In this document: positions 9,090-18,567 of the stretch, piece by piece
Layout of the letters: each line of letters opens with the position of its first letter
Numbering within the stretch: position 1 is the stretch's first letter
Assembly (NCBI RefSeq): GCF_004569635.1
Contig: NZ_SPOZ01000002.1
Coordinates: 1 to 64,000, forward strand
Source: Streptococcus sp. LYSM12
GTDB taxonomy: Bacteria > Bacillota > Bacilli > Lactobacillales > Streptococcaceae
Length of the DNA stretch: 64,000 bases
Direction of reading: 5' to 3'
Position numbers and translations under genes: made by a program
The notes under the pieces: model-generated
Databases searched by the model: none
Seen by the model: only the letters and a program-made list of their open reading frames with translations
What the model was told of the DNA's origin: nothing

Positions 9090-12000
9090 TCACCTCTTTT
9101 TATACTCACTCTTCTTACTTTTTCTAAGAAAGCCTACTCCTAAGATGAAAAACAGGAGACCTAAGCAGAAAATAGCCATTAGCGACTGACTGCCTGTCTT
9201 AGGTAAATTATTCCGATTCTTTCTGCTTGTGGGGTACAAAACACCCTGCTGACTTGACTTATCACTTCCCCTTTGATCCGTCAAATTACCAGAATTCTGA
9301 GGAGAGCTTGGTAGCGGTACTTTCTGAGTATCTGTCTTAGGGATGAGTGTGACAGGAACGACTAATTCGTCCGTACTCTGATCTGGATAGGTCACAATAA
9401 CGGAGACTTCATAATCTCCTGCACTAGTTGGCAACTCCGTACCTGGGATAAGACCAACAGTTCCCTGACCAACATCTGTTACTGCTCCTGTAATGTCTGA
9501 TTCACCTAACTCACCTTCTAGCTTTGTGACCCGAGAAGCAGTCGGTGTCGTTTTTTCTGCATCTGTCTGCGGTGTTGGTAACGGTTCACTTGGAGTGACT
9601 TCTTGGTAGACATAAGTGACAATCAAAGTTGTATTCCCCATGACAAGACCGCTCGTAGGTGCCGACGATACTAAATGACTACTTGTATCTACCTCACCAA
9701 CCTTGTAGTGACCTGCTGGAACTAAGGTATAGGTCTTTCCATCATAACCTACAACTGTCTGTAGCTTGTGTTCTGATTGCTCAGCGTCATAAGCAGTACC
9801 CACTGCTACATTATAATGAACAAGAGCATTATCTTTCAGAATGCGATCATTGATGTCCTTGTATTTGATAATCACTGAACCTTTGACAAGCTTTTCTTCA
9901 TCTGGCGGTGTTTGAGCATCCTCTTTTGCAATCCGTAAGACGGTTGCGGTCAGTGGCGCAAGTACCAAGCTTTTTTCACCAAGCTGAACCCCCTCTGGTC
10001 CTTGAATCGCTTCTGTACCTGCTTGTTTACCGTCTGCTAGCACGGTTGCAGCTTTTAGGGATTGATCAACCGTAAACCGACGCTCCTTGGTATCTGCATT
10101 GACAAAAACCAGATAAACATCGCCATTGCTTGCAACCGTCTGGTACCCCAAAACAAGGTCTTCTTTTTCGACACCGTCTTTACCGACTGTTGTAAGCAAG
10201 GTCACATGCTTGTCTACTTCTTCCTTAGAAGCTAATTTGAAAGCATCTGTCGACTTACGCAGAGCAATCAAACCTTGCATATAGGCACGACTCTTGGTAT
10301 GCTCAGGATAGGCAGCACTATTGGTCGCCTTACTCCAATCAAAATGATTGACAGCATCACTCGAATCATAAGAATCATGGATAAAATATGGATAATCAAA
10401 TGGACTACCGTCTTCATTGACTAAGTGATGAGACTTATTTGGTACCTTATCATCTGAAACAGGTGTGCGATATTCTGGATGACGGAATTGCTTAGTGCGA
10501 CCATATTCTTGACCTGAATGAATAAATGGTGTACCTTGCGAAGTCAAAATCATGAGATTTCCTAAACGGAGACGGCGATGAATTTCTTTAGCATTTTCAG
10601 CATTCGCTGGATCTTTTTTAATCGACTGTGCAATAATATCTGCTAGTGGCAAATTATCGTGAGCAGCAATATATTGGACAACGTCACCTGGATCATCTGC
10701 TTCAAAATTCGTTGGCTGCGCCTTGATATTGCGGAAAACTTTTTCAATATCCTGTTTTCCATTTGTAATAAAAGCTGGCGTGCCTTCATTCGGATAGCCT
10801 GATTTCAGTGTATTGCGGATATCGTCTGAAAACACAGATGCAGAATTGGTGAATTTCATCCAAGACTGATCCGCAGGCTGGACAGGTTTGTTTTCATCAC
10901 CTGAATAGGTCGCCCAGCCTTCTCCCAACATTACGAGATTCGGATTCAGCTTTCTCGCTTCGTCATAGGCGATTTGAATCGTTTCTGCATCATGATCTCC
11001 CATTAAATCAAATCGAAAGCCGTCTACCTTATATTCATCTGTCAAATACTTAATTGAATCTACCAATACACGACGACTCATATGGTGAGTCGTTCCCAAT
11101 CGACCGCCACCATAGCTAGTCCGAGGCCTACCGTCTGCATCCATAAAGTGATAATAATTGGGTTCTAAATCTTCAAAAATATCCGTTTTAGCTGTGTGAT
11201 TATAAACAACATCTAATATCACACCCATATCACGTTTATGAATTTCATGAACCAGTTCCTTAAACTCTGCAATGCGCTCGCTTGGATTAGTCGGATCGCT
11301 CGAATACATACCCGTCAGAGAAAAATAATTCTGCGGATCATACCCCCAGTTGTAATTGCTATTACCAGAAGCATAGTCATCCATACGCTCTCCATTTTTA
11401 AGTTCATCAACATAATAATAGCTCAAGACAGGCAGCAGTTGAATATGGGTCACACCCAATTCTTTTAAATAATCCAACTTCTCAACAAAGGCTGAAAACG
11501 TTCCGAACTGAGACTTCAATTCACCTGCAATCTCCTTGTCTGATGTAAAATCGCGGACATGAGCTTCATAAATGATGGCGTCTTTTCGATCTTTAAAGTC
11601 AGAAATAGTAGCATAATTCAAGTCCTTTGGTCCTACCTCTGTCGGATTTACAAAAGCTGCCTTAGCAACCTTATAAGATGGATCTGTTTCTGCTAAATCA
11701 CTCGTCCAAGCCGCTAATGATTTTGCATATGGATCTAATGTTAAAACAGATTGCTCTCCCCGTTTGATTTCATAATGATAATAGTAGCCCCGATAGTCTG
11801 TAATACCTAAACCACTAGTGCTTGATAGGTTTGTATTCCAGACTCCCTTGTCTCCCCTGGTCATGGCTACCCTACCTATGACCTTGCTCTGATCTTTTTT
11901 ATCATAAATGACCAATGATACCTGATCTGCACTTGGTGACCATAGGGTGACTGCAACTTTCTGACCGTTTTCTGTCACACGCGCTCCCAATTCACCATCA

Positions 12001-13313
12001 TACTGATACAAACTATCTTTCAACTGCCAATTCATACCTGTTGTAAACTGCTCGTTCCCATATCTCACTATATAAGAATCCTGACCTCCATCAAATTCAC
12101 CTTGAATAAGAACTTTTTTCGCCTCGTAGTCTAAGACAATATCTTTTATGTCCACTGCCTGATTGTCCTTCGTTTTCACCTGCAAATTTTTTAAAATATC
12201 CTCTTTTCTTACGTTTTCTAAGGTGGTAAAAGTCGTCTCAATTTCAGTTAGACTAATCTGCTGTGCTCCTGTCATTCGCACATCATTGATAAAATAAGGA
12301 TTCGTATAGATTGTTGGATCTGCATCTCGCAAGAAAATCTGACGGTGTTTTTTCAAATCTGTAAAATTGTAATCATTTGGCTGAATTTTCACATCATCGC
12401 CTGCTTTGCTTTCATCTAGTAATAAGAACCCAATTGTTGTAGCAATATCTTTCAAATGAACATCTACATAAGCGCCATATTTGCTCTGCTTTTCAAAATC
12501 AACACCGTCTGGCCAATCCATCGTAGGAACGTCAACATCTCCCCACAACCACAAGGATTTACGATCATAATTGTTATCTGAACGCAGATAATTGATACGG
12601 ATCATACCCTCTGCTATCGGCTCATAGAAATAAATATTATACTCCTCATCCAACCACACTTCATTCATCTTGGGACTAAGCAACTCCACCATTTTATCCC
12701 CTGTTAGGTTTTGGCCTGATGTGTTATTAATTAAAAAACTGATTTTTTCACGTTTTGCTGCTGAAAGTGGTACATCAAGATAATAGCCATAATGATCCGC
12801 CTTGGCTTCTGAAAAATTCATTGCTCCCGTTGGCCAACTACCATTTTGACTAGATGGCTTTTCCACATCATCCCAAATCCACAAGCCAAGACTAGCTAGA
12901 TTATCTGAGGGGAGCTTGTTGAAATGCAGACGGATAAAACCTGCTTTTACTTCATCATCTGTTGCTAAAGGTGCTGCTCGAAAGATAGAAGTTGTGCCTG
13001 CTAAATCAGAATAATCTTCTACCTTATCCGAAGCTCCCTGCTCAGAAGAAGAACTTGCCCCATGTACTTCTTCAAGACTCTTATCTTGCGTTACCTTGTC
13101 GTCTCCTATTTGCTCCTTACTTTCTGTCTTATCGTCTGTAGAACTAGGATAATCTACCTGCAAGGTCACTGAATCTATATCTGGTTCATCAGCTTGAACA
13201 ATCGCCCCACCTAAAACACAAAAACTAGCTGATAAAAGTATTGAAGCAGTCCCACATTTTAGGGTACGTAAGCCAAAATGCTGTCGCTCCTTGCCAACCG
13301 TTTCCTTTTTCAT
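9090..13313 (-). CDS. pulA: Cell-wall-anchored pullulanase (type I), GH13
   Basis: Hydrolyses alpha-1,6 branches of pullulan, glycogen or starch outside the cell, supplying maltodextrins. Of 1407 residues, 1-41 are a YSIRK-like signal peptide (HFGLRTLKCGTASILL). Two N-terminal alpha-glucan-binding repeats follow (around RLHFNKLPSDNLASLGLWIW and RINYLRSDNNYDRKSLWLWG), then a CBM48-like region. The GH13 barrel has YNWGYDP, the pullulanase signature, DVVYNHTA, GFRFDLMGDHD (nucleophile Asp), MLGEGW (acid/base Glu) and AAHDN. The C-terminus has a MucBP-like segment (KGSVIIKYKD onward), a Rib-like segment ending in PVTLI, and LPKTG at about 1370 with membrane helix and basic tail. GGAGG precedes the start. 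It has one catalytic module and so resembles pneumococcal SpuA more than a bifunctional amylopullulanase. Confidence 0.93.
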   Translation of the reverse strand: MKKETVGKERQHFGLRTLKCGTASILLSASFCVLGGAIVQADEPDIDSVTLQVDYPSSTDDKTESKEQIGDDKVTQDKSLEEVHGASSSSEQGASDKVEDYSDLAGTTSIFRAAPLATDDEVKAGFIRLHFNKLPSDNLASLGLWIWDDVEKPSSQNGSWPTGAMNFSEAKADHYGYYLDVPLSAAKREKISFLINNTSGQNLTGDKMVELLSPKMNEVWLDEEYNIYFYEPIAEGMIRINYLRSDNNYDRKSLWLWGDVDVPTMDWPDGVDFEKQSKYGAYVDVHLKDIATTIGFLLLDESKAGDDVKIQPNDYNFTDLKKHRQIFLRDADPTIYTNPYFINDVRMTGAQQISLTEIETTFTTLENVRKEDILKNLQVKTKDNQAVDIKDIVLDYEAKKVLIQGEFDGGQDSYIVRYGNEQFTTGMNWQLKDSLYQYDGELGARVTENGQKVAVTLWSPSADQVSLVIYDKKDQSKVIGRVAMTRGDKGVWNTNLSSTSGLGITDYRGYYYHYEIKRGEQSVLTLDPYAKSLAAWTSDLAETDPSYKVAKAAFVNPTEVGPKDLNYATISDFKDRKDAIIYEAHVRDFTSDKEIAGELKSQFGTFSAFVEKLDYLKELGVTHIQLLPVLSYYYVDELKNGERMDDYASGNSNYNWGYDPQNYFSLTGMYSSDPTNPSERIAEFKELVHEIHKRDMGVILDVVYNHTAKTDIFEDLEPNYYHFMDADGRPRTSYGGGRLGTTHHMSRRVLVDSIKYLTDEYKVDGFRFDLMGDHDAETIQIAYDEARKLNPNLVMLGEGWATYSGDENKPVQPADQSWMKFTNSASVFSDDIRNTLKSGYPNEGTPAFITNGKQDIEKVFRNIKAQPTNFEADDPGDVVQYIAAHDNLPLADIIAQSIKKDPANAENAKEIHRRLRLGNLMILTSQGTPFIHSGQEYGRTKQFRHPEYRTPVSDDKVPNKSHHLVNEDGSPFDYPYFIHDSYDSSDAVNHFDWSKATNSAAYPEHTKSRAYMQGLIALRKSTDAFKLASKEEVDKHVTLLTTVGKDGVEKEDLVLGYQTVASNGDVYLVFVNADTKERRFTVDQSLKAATVLADGKQAGTEAIQGPEGVQLGEKSLVLAPLTATVLRIAKEDAQTPPDEEKLVKGSVIIKYKDINDRILKDNALVHYNVAVGTAYDAEQSEHKLQTVVGYDGKTYTLVPAGHYKVGEVDTSSHLVSSAPTSGLVMGNTTLIVTYVYQEVTPSEPLPTPQTDAEKTTPTASRVTKLEGELGESDITGAVTDVGQGTVGLIPGTELPTSAGDYEVSVIVTYPDQSTDELVVPVTLIPKTDTQKVPLPSSPQNSGNLTDQRGSDKSSQQGVLYPTSRKNRNNLPKTGSQSLMAIFCLGLLFFILGVGFLRKSKKSEYKKR

Positions 13314-13341
13314 TCAGAATCCTCCTCAAAATTTGATATCG

Positions 13342-13395
13342 ATGCAAACGTTTGCTTCATATGCTTAGTATATCCCAAACAAACCAGAATGTAAA
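13342..13395 (-). promoter_or_regulatory. pulA promoter with overlapping CcpA cre box
   Basis: On the minus strand TTTACA (13390-13395), 17 bases, TATACT (13367-13372). ATGCAAACGTTTGCT at 13342-13356, a near-perfect palindromic cre sequence, sits just past the predicted transcription start. This is a classic position for carbon catabolite repression by CcpA. Confidence 0.8.
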
Positions 13396-13525
13396 GGCTT
13401 ACATTTTGATTTGTAGATATTCTTTACATTTGATAACAAATCTAGCCTGTGCAACTCGACAAATGGAAGCATTCCCCGTCCCCTTTCGTTAGTATGATAA
13501 CATTGAGCACAGAAAGAGTATAAAA

Positions 13526-13550
13526 AAAGCTGGGAAAAAAGCCCAGCTTT
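13526..13550 (-). terminator. Terminator between add and pulA
   Basis: AAAGCTGGG (13526-13534) pairs with CCCAGCTTT (13542-13550). On the minus strand the stem is followed by a run of T, so it would stop transcription coming from add before the pulA promoter. Confidence 0.75.
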
Positions 13551-13653
13551 CTAACTTTATGAACCGAATGACGTTGACGCAGTGGTTGATTGCTTCAATG
13601 GCTATCATGCCGTGGAAGGTGGGAAATGAACTGCTGCTCCTTTTTGTTTTAAG

Positions 13654-13728
13654 GGAACAAGCTGCAAGCTGTACTAGAGTACGGCAAAGTGAGTGAACGA
13701 AGTAATAAAAGATAAACAAAACGACTAT
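13654..13728 (-). repeat. MITE-like repeat, copy 2 of 7 (one end missing)
   Basis: Inverted relative to copy 1. GACTAT is at 13723-13728, preceded by AAAAGATAAACAAAACGACT and GTGAGTGAACGAAGTAAT; AAGCTGCAAGCTGTACTAGA also matches. The opposite end is not recognisable. Confidence 0.65.
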
Positions 13729-13730
13729 AC

Positions 13731-13918
13731 TCATATTTGTTCGTGTTTCACACTCCACATCTAATCTCTACGACTGCTGCGAACGAGTCCGCTTCATTTT
13801 TAACCTCCAACAGTCGCTACTCTCTCTGCTGGAGCTATGCAGGGGGTGAAAATGAACCGGTCTGGGAGTAGACCGGTTCAGCCCGAAGCTAGAATTTAAG
13901 AAATAAGGAAAACTCAAC
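13731..13918. repeat. Dispersed repeat, second copy inverted at 63.8 kb
   Basis: Starts near GTTTCACACTCC, then CTCTACGACTGCTGCGAAC, CCAACAGTC, GGAGCT, GGTCTGGGA and AAGCTAGAAT, ending GAAATAAGGAAAA. The same blocks occur in the same order on the opposite strand at about 63783-63965. No gene; the open frame crossing this stretch (13489-13758) has no ribosome site and spans the terminator and the MITE copy. Confidence 0.7.
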
Positions 13919-13930
13919 TCTTTTTTTGAG

Positions 13931-14989
13931 CTATCGAGTTCTTTCCCAATCCTTTCTACTTATCCTTTTGACCTCATCATAATCATAGGCTAGCTCCAGC
14001 TGCTTCAAAAGCCTCTCTTTTTCAGCTTCTGTCGTGAAACTAGCCCGAATGGCATTCTGATTAAAACGATAAAAATCATCTTTACTAGCTCCAAAATATT
14101 GAACAAATAAACTATATTCCTTGGTCAGATTCGTGGCAGATACAGTGCGATTATCCGTGTTAATGGTGATATTTGCTCCTAAATCATAGAGCTCCTGATA
14201 GGGAAAATCTGCCAGACTTGGAGCTGCTCCGGTCTGTAAATTACTAGTTAGGCACATCTCAATCGTCGCACCCGAATTGATAAACTCCTCCATAACCTTG
14301 CGGTCTTTTATAAGGGCTGTCGCATGACCGATGCGTGGAATCCCCAACTGCACAGCACGTGCTACATTCGCCACACAACCGCACTCACCTGCATGAAAAG
14401 TCATTGGTAAGCCTAAATTCTGGGTTTCTTGGATAATCTCTTCTAGTGCCTGTGTCGGAAAATCTGCTTCATTTCCTGCAAAATCAAATCCAGCCAATCC
14501 CTTTTGAGCTAGACTTACGACTTCCTTGAAAATAGCGTGTGTCTGTTCTGGTACACTTTGCTTCAAACCGCAGACCAAAACCTTAGCAACAATGCCAAAC
14601 TCTGCTTCTGCTTCCCTTACTCCTTCTAAGACTGCTTCTACTGTCTCAAGTGCTGTAAGACCTTGGTCTCTAGACAACTCTGGAGCAAAGCGAATTTCCA
14701 TGTACAAAACATTTTCCTTTGCTGCTTGGGCAACTACATCATAAGCCGCAAGTTTGAGTGCCTCCTTGGTCTGCAACAGCGGTCGAATAAAATCAAACAC
14801 TGTCAGATAGTCCAATAGCGACTCTGTTTGGGCAGGTGCTGTAACGAGTTTGCACAAATCCTCATCACAAGCAGGTAAGAGAATTTGAGCCATCTCAGCC
14901 AACTGTCGAATAGCATTCAGAGATAAGGAACCATCCAAATGACAATGAAGTTCCGTCTTTGCTAACTGATGAAGCATTTTTTCCTGCAT
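13931..14989 (-). CDS. add: Adenosine deaminase
   Basis: Deaminates adenosine (and deoxyadenosine) to inosine in purine salvage, a zinc enzyme of the cytoplasm. The 352-residue protein carries the metal-binding HCHLDGS near residue 15, the TFHAGECG motif with the zinc His (about 198-205), the catalytic Glu within it, and [12 protein letters not shown] and INTDNRTVS near the C-terminal end, where the last Asp residues bind zinc. The start at 14989 has GAGGTGAC 4 bases ahead; a second ATG four codons in is less well placed. Product inosine could be split by the purine nucleoside phosphorylases encoded at 38-40 kb. The gene stands alone. Confidence 0.92.
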   Translation of the reverse strand: MQEKMLHQLAKTELHCHLDGSLSLNAIRQLAEMAQILLPACDEDLCKLVTAPAQTESLLDYLTVFDFIRPLLQTKEALKLAAYDVVAQAAKENVLYMEIRFAPELSRDQGLTALETVEAVLEGVREAEAEFGIVAKVLVCGLKQSVPEQTHAIFKEVVSLAQKGLAGFDFAGNEADFPTQALEEIIQETQNLGLPMTFHAGECGCVANVARAVQLGIPRIGHATALIKDRKVMEEFINSGATIEMCLTSNLQTGAAPSLADFPYQELYDLGANITINTDNRTVSATNLTKEYSLFVQYFGASKDDFYRFNQNAIRASFTTEAEKERLLKQLELAYDYDEVKRISRKDWERTR

Positions 14990-15122
14990 TTGTCACCTCT
15001 TTGTCTGTTTATTGTTATTCATCATACCATATTTACAAGATATTTCAATAAAAAATAAACAAAAAACAAAATTTTTCTCCCAAACACCTGCTAATCTAAT
15101 GCTAATTACTCAACATACAAAA

Positions 15123-15141
15123 AAACTCCTCGAAGGAGTTT
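15123..15141 (-). terminator. Terminator of tRNA-Ser
   Basis: AAACTCC (15123-15129) pairs with GGAGTTT (15135-15141), followed on the minus strand by T7. It begins 9 bases after the tRNA 3' end. Confidence 0.8.
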
Positions 15142-15150
15142 GCTTTTTGA

Positions 15151-15238
15151 CGGAAGACATGGGATTCGAACCCACGCACGCTGTTACACGCCTACCGCGT
15201 TTCCAACACGGCCTCTTAAGCCTCTTGAGTAATCTTCC
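15151..15238 (-). tRNA. tRNA-Ser, anticodon GGA
   Basis: 88 bases fold as a class II tRNA. The acceptor GGAAGAT pairs with GTCTTCC plus discriminator G. The anticodon arm is CCGTG, loop TTGGAAA, CGCGG, with GGA at 15202-15204. A long variable arm (TAGGCGTGTAACAGCGTGC) is present and the T loop reads GGTTCGAATCC. CCA is not encoded. It reads UCC and UCU serine codons. Confidence 0.95.
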
Positions 15239-15455
15239 AAATTGAATTATTCCTTATTATATCATAAAGTTAATCTCTTGACAATAACGAATCAAAATCT
15301 GCATGATAAACACAGGACAGTAATTTTTTGAACCTCTCTTTATAGAACATAACAAAAACACTTTACTAAGGGTACAGTGAGTGAGATACGAACAAAAGCA
15401 TATCCTTTTCTATAGAAAGAGAGCTACTTTAGTCCCCCTCTCAAAAAATAAATAA

Positions 15456-15479
15456 AAAACGTTATCACAGCAACGTTTT
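15456..15479 (-). terminator. Terminator of tmRNA
   Basis: AAAACGTT (15456-15463) pairs with AACGTTTT (15472-15479), with a T-rich run following on the minus strand. It lies 33 bases after the tmRNA 3' end. Confidence 0.75.
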
Positions 15480-15511
15480 ACAAACTTTTACGAAAAAATA
15501 AAGACAGATAA

Positions 15512-15856
15512 TGGAGCCGGTGGGAGTCGAACCCACGTCCAAACACCTGCTAACTTATTCGTCTACAACCATAGGTTATGTCTTAATTTAACTTGAATAT
15601 GGCACACAACTCAAGCCCTATACAAGCGATTCAGTACATCTCTTTTAGAACCTACTGACACAATTCTAACGTAGCTTGTTCATTTAAGACCATACAGCAG
15701 ACACAAGCAATCCACTGCTAGTCACGCAGGCAGGTTATTAAGCTGCTAATGCGTAAGAATTTGTATTTTTTGCAGTTATATTTAACTGGCGTTTTACATC
15801 CGCTGGATGAGTTGCAGAACAAGCCTCATAATGCCTGTCGAATCCGTAACGACCCC
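15512..15856 (-). ncRNA. ssrA: Transfer-messenger RNA (tmRNA)
   Basis: Rescues stalled ribosomes and tags their products for proteolysis. 345 bases from GGGGTCGTTACGGATTCGAC at the 5' end to GGTTCGACTCCCACCGGCTC plus CA at the 3' end; GGGGTCG pairs with CGGCTCC to form the acceptor stem, and CCA is not encoded. The internal reading frame at about 15773-15735 (resume codon GCA) encodes AKNTNSYALAA followed by two stop codons, the tag known from streptococci. Its partner SmpB is not in the window. Confidence 0.97.
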
Positions 15857-15923
15857 TTCTTTAAAGTACCATAACAGTATATCAAATTGGAAAAAAAATA
15901 GCAACAGATTTCAGTCTTCTATT

Positions 15924-15952
15924 TTCAGAATTAGATGATTTTATGGTAGAAT
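15924..15952 (+). promoter_or_regulatory. Promoter placing transcription start at the ATG of the VTT-domain gene
   Basis: TTCAGA (15924-15929), 17 bases, then the extended -10 TGGTAGAAT ending at 15952. The ATG begins 7 bases past the -10 box, where transcription itself should begin, and no ribosome site is visible. Confidence 0.5.
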
Positions 15953-15958
15953 AGTATT

Positions 15959-16552
15959 ATGTATAAATTTTGGCAAAAAACCTTTCAGATACTCAGCATT
16001 CTCACCATTATTGCAAGTATTTTTCTCGTTTTTTGGCTCTATAAGATTGGCATTTTAAATGACCAAAACGTCTTAGCCAACACGATTAAGAGCCATGGAG
16101 CATTCGGTAGTCTGACCTATATTTTTATTCAGATTATTCAAGTTGTCTTTCCTATCATCCCTGGAGGGGTGACGACTGTTGTCGGCTTCCTTGTCTTTGG
16201 ACATTGGTGGGGCTTTGTCGTCAACTATATCGGTATTTCCATCGGGAGTATCATTCTTTTTGGATTGGCACGAAAATACGGTAAGGTCTTCTGTCTACTC
16301 TTTATGTCAGAAGAAACTTTCTATAAGTATGAAAGTAAGATTGACAATAAGAGAAGCTATGAAATCTTCTTCATTCTCTGCATGTTATCTCCTGTCTCTC
16401 CGGCTGATATTATGGTCATGATTACCGGCTTAACCAGCATGAGTTACCGTAAATTCATAACCATTATCCTCCTATGTCGCCCAATTTCCATCGTTTCCTA
16501 TAGCTTCTTTTGGATCTATAGTGGTCAGTGGTTACAGCAATTTATAAAATAA
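15959..16552 (+). CDS. TVP38/TMEM64 family (VTT domain) membrane protein
   Basis: The 197-residue protein has an N-terminal hydrophobic helix (about 10-32) and the VTT/SNARE-associated core. That core shows VFPIIPGGVTTVVGFLVFG (about 63-81), GISIGSIILFGLARKYG (about 96-112), then LSPVSPADIMVMITGLTSMS. DedA/TVP38 relatives are membrane proteins linked to lipid scrambling and envelope homeostasis; the exact substrate in streptococci is not established. It is one of the few plus-strand genes here and stands alone, with its own promoter and a strong bidirectional terminator behind it. No ribosome site precedes the ATG, so the mRNA may be leaderless. Confidence 0.85.
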   Translation: MYKFWQKTFQILSILTIIASIFLVFWLYKIGILNDQNVLANTIKSHGAFGSLTYIFIQIIQVVFPIIPGGVTTVVGFLVFGHWWGFVVNYIGISIGSIILFGLARKYGKVFCLLFMSEETFYKYESKIDNKRSYEIFFILCMLSPVSPADIMVMITGLTSMSYRKFITIILLCRPISIVSYSFFWIYSGQWLQQFIK

Positions 16553-16645
16553 AAACTTCGTTAGAACGGTTCTGCTGCCCTCTCAAAAAAGTAGAGTACA
16601 ACTCTCACTTTTGAGGGGTGGTCCTGATTATCTAACGAAGTTTTT
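16551..16645. terminator. Bidirectional terminator between convergent genes
   Basis: AAAAACTTCGTTAGA (16551-16565) is the exact complement of 16631-16645. An inner pairing involves CTCTCAAAA and TTTTGAGGGG. It separates the plus-strand VTT gene from the minus-strand SufT-like gene. Confidence 0.8.
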
Positions 16646-16647
16646 AT

Positions 16648-16971
16648 TTATTTAATTCCCAGGGCAATGCGTGCATAGCGACTCATTTTTTGTACGGTCC
16701 AAGCTGGTGACCAGACCAAGCGCACATCCACGTCCGTTACCTCTGGAATCGTATTCAATACATCATAAATCTGATCGGTAATCAAATCAGCTAAGGGGCA
16801 TCCCATGGTCGTTAAAGTCATATCAATTTCTGTCTTTCCATCCATGAAGCGAATTTCATAAATCAAGCCAAGATTGATAATGTCAATTCCTAATTCAGGA
16901 TCAATGACTTCTTCTAAGGCATGGAAAATCCGTTCCTGAATTTCTTTCACTTGTTCTTCTGTATAAGCCAT
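16648..16971 (-). CDS. MIP18/SufT-like metal-sulfur cluster protein (DUF59)
   Basis: The 107-residue single-domain protein contains EEVIDPELGIDIINLGLIY and TLTTMGCPLADLI with the conserved Cys, then VRLVWSPAWTVQKMS. These are the marks of the DUF59 family (SufT/MIP18/PaaD), which acts in maturation of Fe-S proteins. The frame opens at 17031, but the ATG at 16971 has a GGAG box about 10 bases ahead and gives the family start (MAYTEEQVKEIQERIFHALE). It is monocistronic here; no suf genes are in the window, so the Fe-S role is from family knowledge. Confidence 0.85.
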   Translation of the reverse strand: MAYTEEQVKEIQERIFHALEEVIDPELGIDIINLGLIYEIRFMDGKTEIDMTLTTMGCPLADLITDQIYDVLNTIPEVTDVDVRLVWSPAWTVQKMSRYARIALGIK

Positions 16972-17180
16972 TGATATATGTCTCCTACTATATATGTATG
17001 ATGCAAAGCGGCCAATATGAACACCGTTCAACTAATCAGCTCACTTTTAAATTTCTAAGCAGGTATTCAAAACGCCTCCCTTACTGCCCTTACCCGCTCA
17101 TGGTGCTAAGTAGGCGCTGATACTACTTCGGTTTCGATTTACAGGCGTTAGAAACAAACCAACAACTGCAAGACTAGGCA

Positions 17181-17424
17181 AGCGGTAAAGTCCTCCACTG
17201 GATAGTCCGCTTCCCTATTGTCAGACGAGCGGTAAAACGGTGCACTGAACTAGCTCGCTTTCCCATTGTCAGACGAGCGGTAAAACGGTGCACTGAACTA
17301 GCTCGCTTTCCTATTGTCAGGCGAGCGGTAAAACGGTGCACTGAACTGGCTCGCTTTCCCATTGTCAGGCGAGCGGTAAAACGGTGCACTGAACTAGCTC
17401 GCTTTCCTGTTGTCAGGCGAGCGG
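17181..17424. repeat. 48-bp tandem array downstream of rpoD
   Basis: AGCGGTAAA recurs at 17181, 17228, 17276, 17324, 17372 and 17420, with a 48-base period from 17228 on (the first unit is one base shorter and diverged). Each unit contains TAAAACGGTGCACTGAAC, a mutated half of the adjacent rpoD terminator hairpin, followed by CTCGCTTTCC and TTGTCAG(A/G)CGAGC. The 16-residue periodic open frame on the minus strand (17174-17437) is a by-product of the 48-base unit: no ribosome site and no plausible protein. The stretch 17040-17180 holds nothing I recognise. Confidence 0.85.
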
Positions 17425-17447
17425 TAAAACGGTTCACTGAACCGTTT
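17425..17447 (-). terminator. rpoD terminator hairpin overlapping the stop codon
   Basis: AAAACGGTTCA, one base, TGAACCGTTTT: an 11-bp stem. The TAA stop of rpoD (17449-17447) overlaps its first base by one position. The T run is short (TTTT). Confidence 0.75.
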
Positions 17448-18565
17448 TAATCCTCAATAAAGTCCCGCAAGGGTTTGCTTCTGCTTGGGTGACGGAGCTT
17501 GCGGAGAGCTTTAGCTTCGATTTGGCGAATGCGTTCACGAGTGACATTAAAGACCTTACCAACATCTTCTAGAGTACGCATTTTTCCATCATCGAGTCCA
17601 AATCGTAGACGAAGGACATTTTCCTCACGGTCTGTAAGAGTATCCAACACTTCATCTAATTGTTCACGCAAGACGACCCGCGTGGTGTAATCCACTGGAT
17701 TTTCAATCACTTCATCTTCGATAAAATCACCAAGGTGACTATCATCTTCTTCACCAATCGGTGTTTCAAGGGAAACAGGCTCCTGGGCAATCTTCAAGAT
17801 TTCACGAACCTTATCTGGTGTCATATCCATACGCTCTGCGATTTGTTCCGGTGTCGGGTCTTGACCTAGCTCTTGCAGCAAATTACGCTGTTCACGAACT
17901 AATTTATTGATCGTTTCGACCATGTGAACCGGAATTCGGATCGTACGAGCTTGGTCAGCAATGGCACGAGTAATAGCTTGGCGAATCCACCAAGTCGCAT
18001 AAGTTGAAAACTTGAAACCTTTTGAATAATCAAACTTATCAACAGCCTTCATCAAGCCCATATTTCCTTCTTGAATCAAGTCCAAGAACTGCATACCACG
18101 ACCAACATAACGTTTGGCGATTGAAACAACCAAACGAAGATTGGCTTCTGCAAGACGTTGCTTAGCTTCTGGATCACCCGCTTCTACTGCAAGAGCCAAC
18201 TCTTGCTCTTCTTCATTAGTCAGGAGGGGCACAACCCCAATCTCTTTCAAATACATGCGCACAGGGTCATTCACTTTAGCAGAATTGCTACCGAGTAACT
18301 CTTCATCAGTCAATTCAGGATCTTCTTCAACTTGCAAAACACGTGCACTTGGGTTACCCTCCTTATCGATAATAGCAATCCCTGCATCTTGAATCCGTTG
18401 CAAGAGGTCATCTATCCCGTCCGCATCAAGGGTAAAGGGAATGACCAATTGATCGTTGATCGCATCATCTGTTGCAGTCCCCTCTTTTTTGTGGTTACGA
18501 ATAAAGTCCGCAACTTGAACATCAAAAGTGGTTACTTCTTGTTTTTTATCTTTTTTTGTTGTCAT
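17447..18565 (-). CDS. rpoD: Primary RNA polymerase sigma factor (sigma-70/SigA)
   Basis: Directs RNA polymerase to housekeeping promoters. The 372-residue protein has a short region 1.1, then region 1.2/2.1 ([17 protein letters not shown]), 2.3-2.4 ([19 protein letters not shown], the -10 recognition helix), region 3 ([19 protein letters not shown]) and region 4.2 ([20 protein letters not shown], the -35 helix-turn-helix). Length fits streptococcal RpoD. It starts 2 bases after the dnaG stop and its ribosome site (GGAG) lies inside the end of dnaG, so the two are translationally coupled. Downstream is the stop-codon-overlapping terminator and the 48-bp array. Confidence 0.97.
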   Translation of the reverse strand: MTTKKDKKQEVTTFDVQVADFIRNHKKEGTATDDAINDQLVIPFTLDADGIDDLLQRIQDAGIAIIDKEGNPSARVLQVEEDPELTDEELLGSNSAKVNDPVRMYLKEIGVVPLLTNEEEQELALAVEAGDPEAKQRLAEANLRLVVSIAKRYVGRGMQFLDLIQEGNMGLMKAVDKFDYSKGFKFSTYATWWIRQAITRAIADQARTIRIPVHMVETINKLVREQRNLLQELGQDPTPEQIAERMDMTPDKVREILKIAQEPVSLETPIGEEDDSHLGDFIEDEVIENPVDYTTRVVLREQLDEVLDTLTDREENVLRLRFGLDDGKMRTLEDVGKVFNVTRERIRQIEAKALRKLRHPSRSKPLRDFIED

Positions 18566-18567
18566 AG

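Noticed and set aside
13489-13758. 89-codon minus-strand open frame
   Set aside because: It crosses a terminator, a MITE copy and a dispersed repeat, and lacks a ribosome site.
17174-17437. 87-codon minus-strand open frame with a 16-residue periodic sequence
   Set aside because: It is the reading of the 48-base DNA array behind rpoD; no ribosome site, and it lies in a region explained by terminator-derived repeats.
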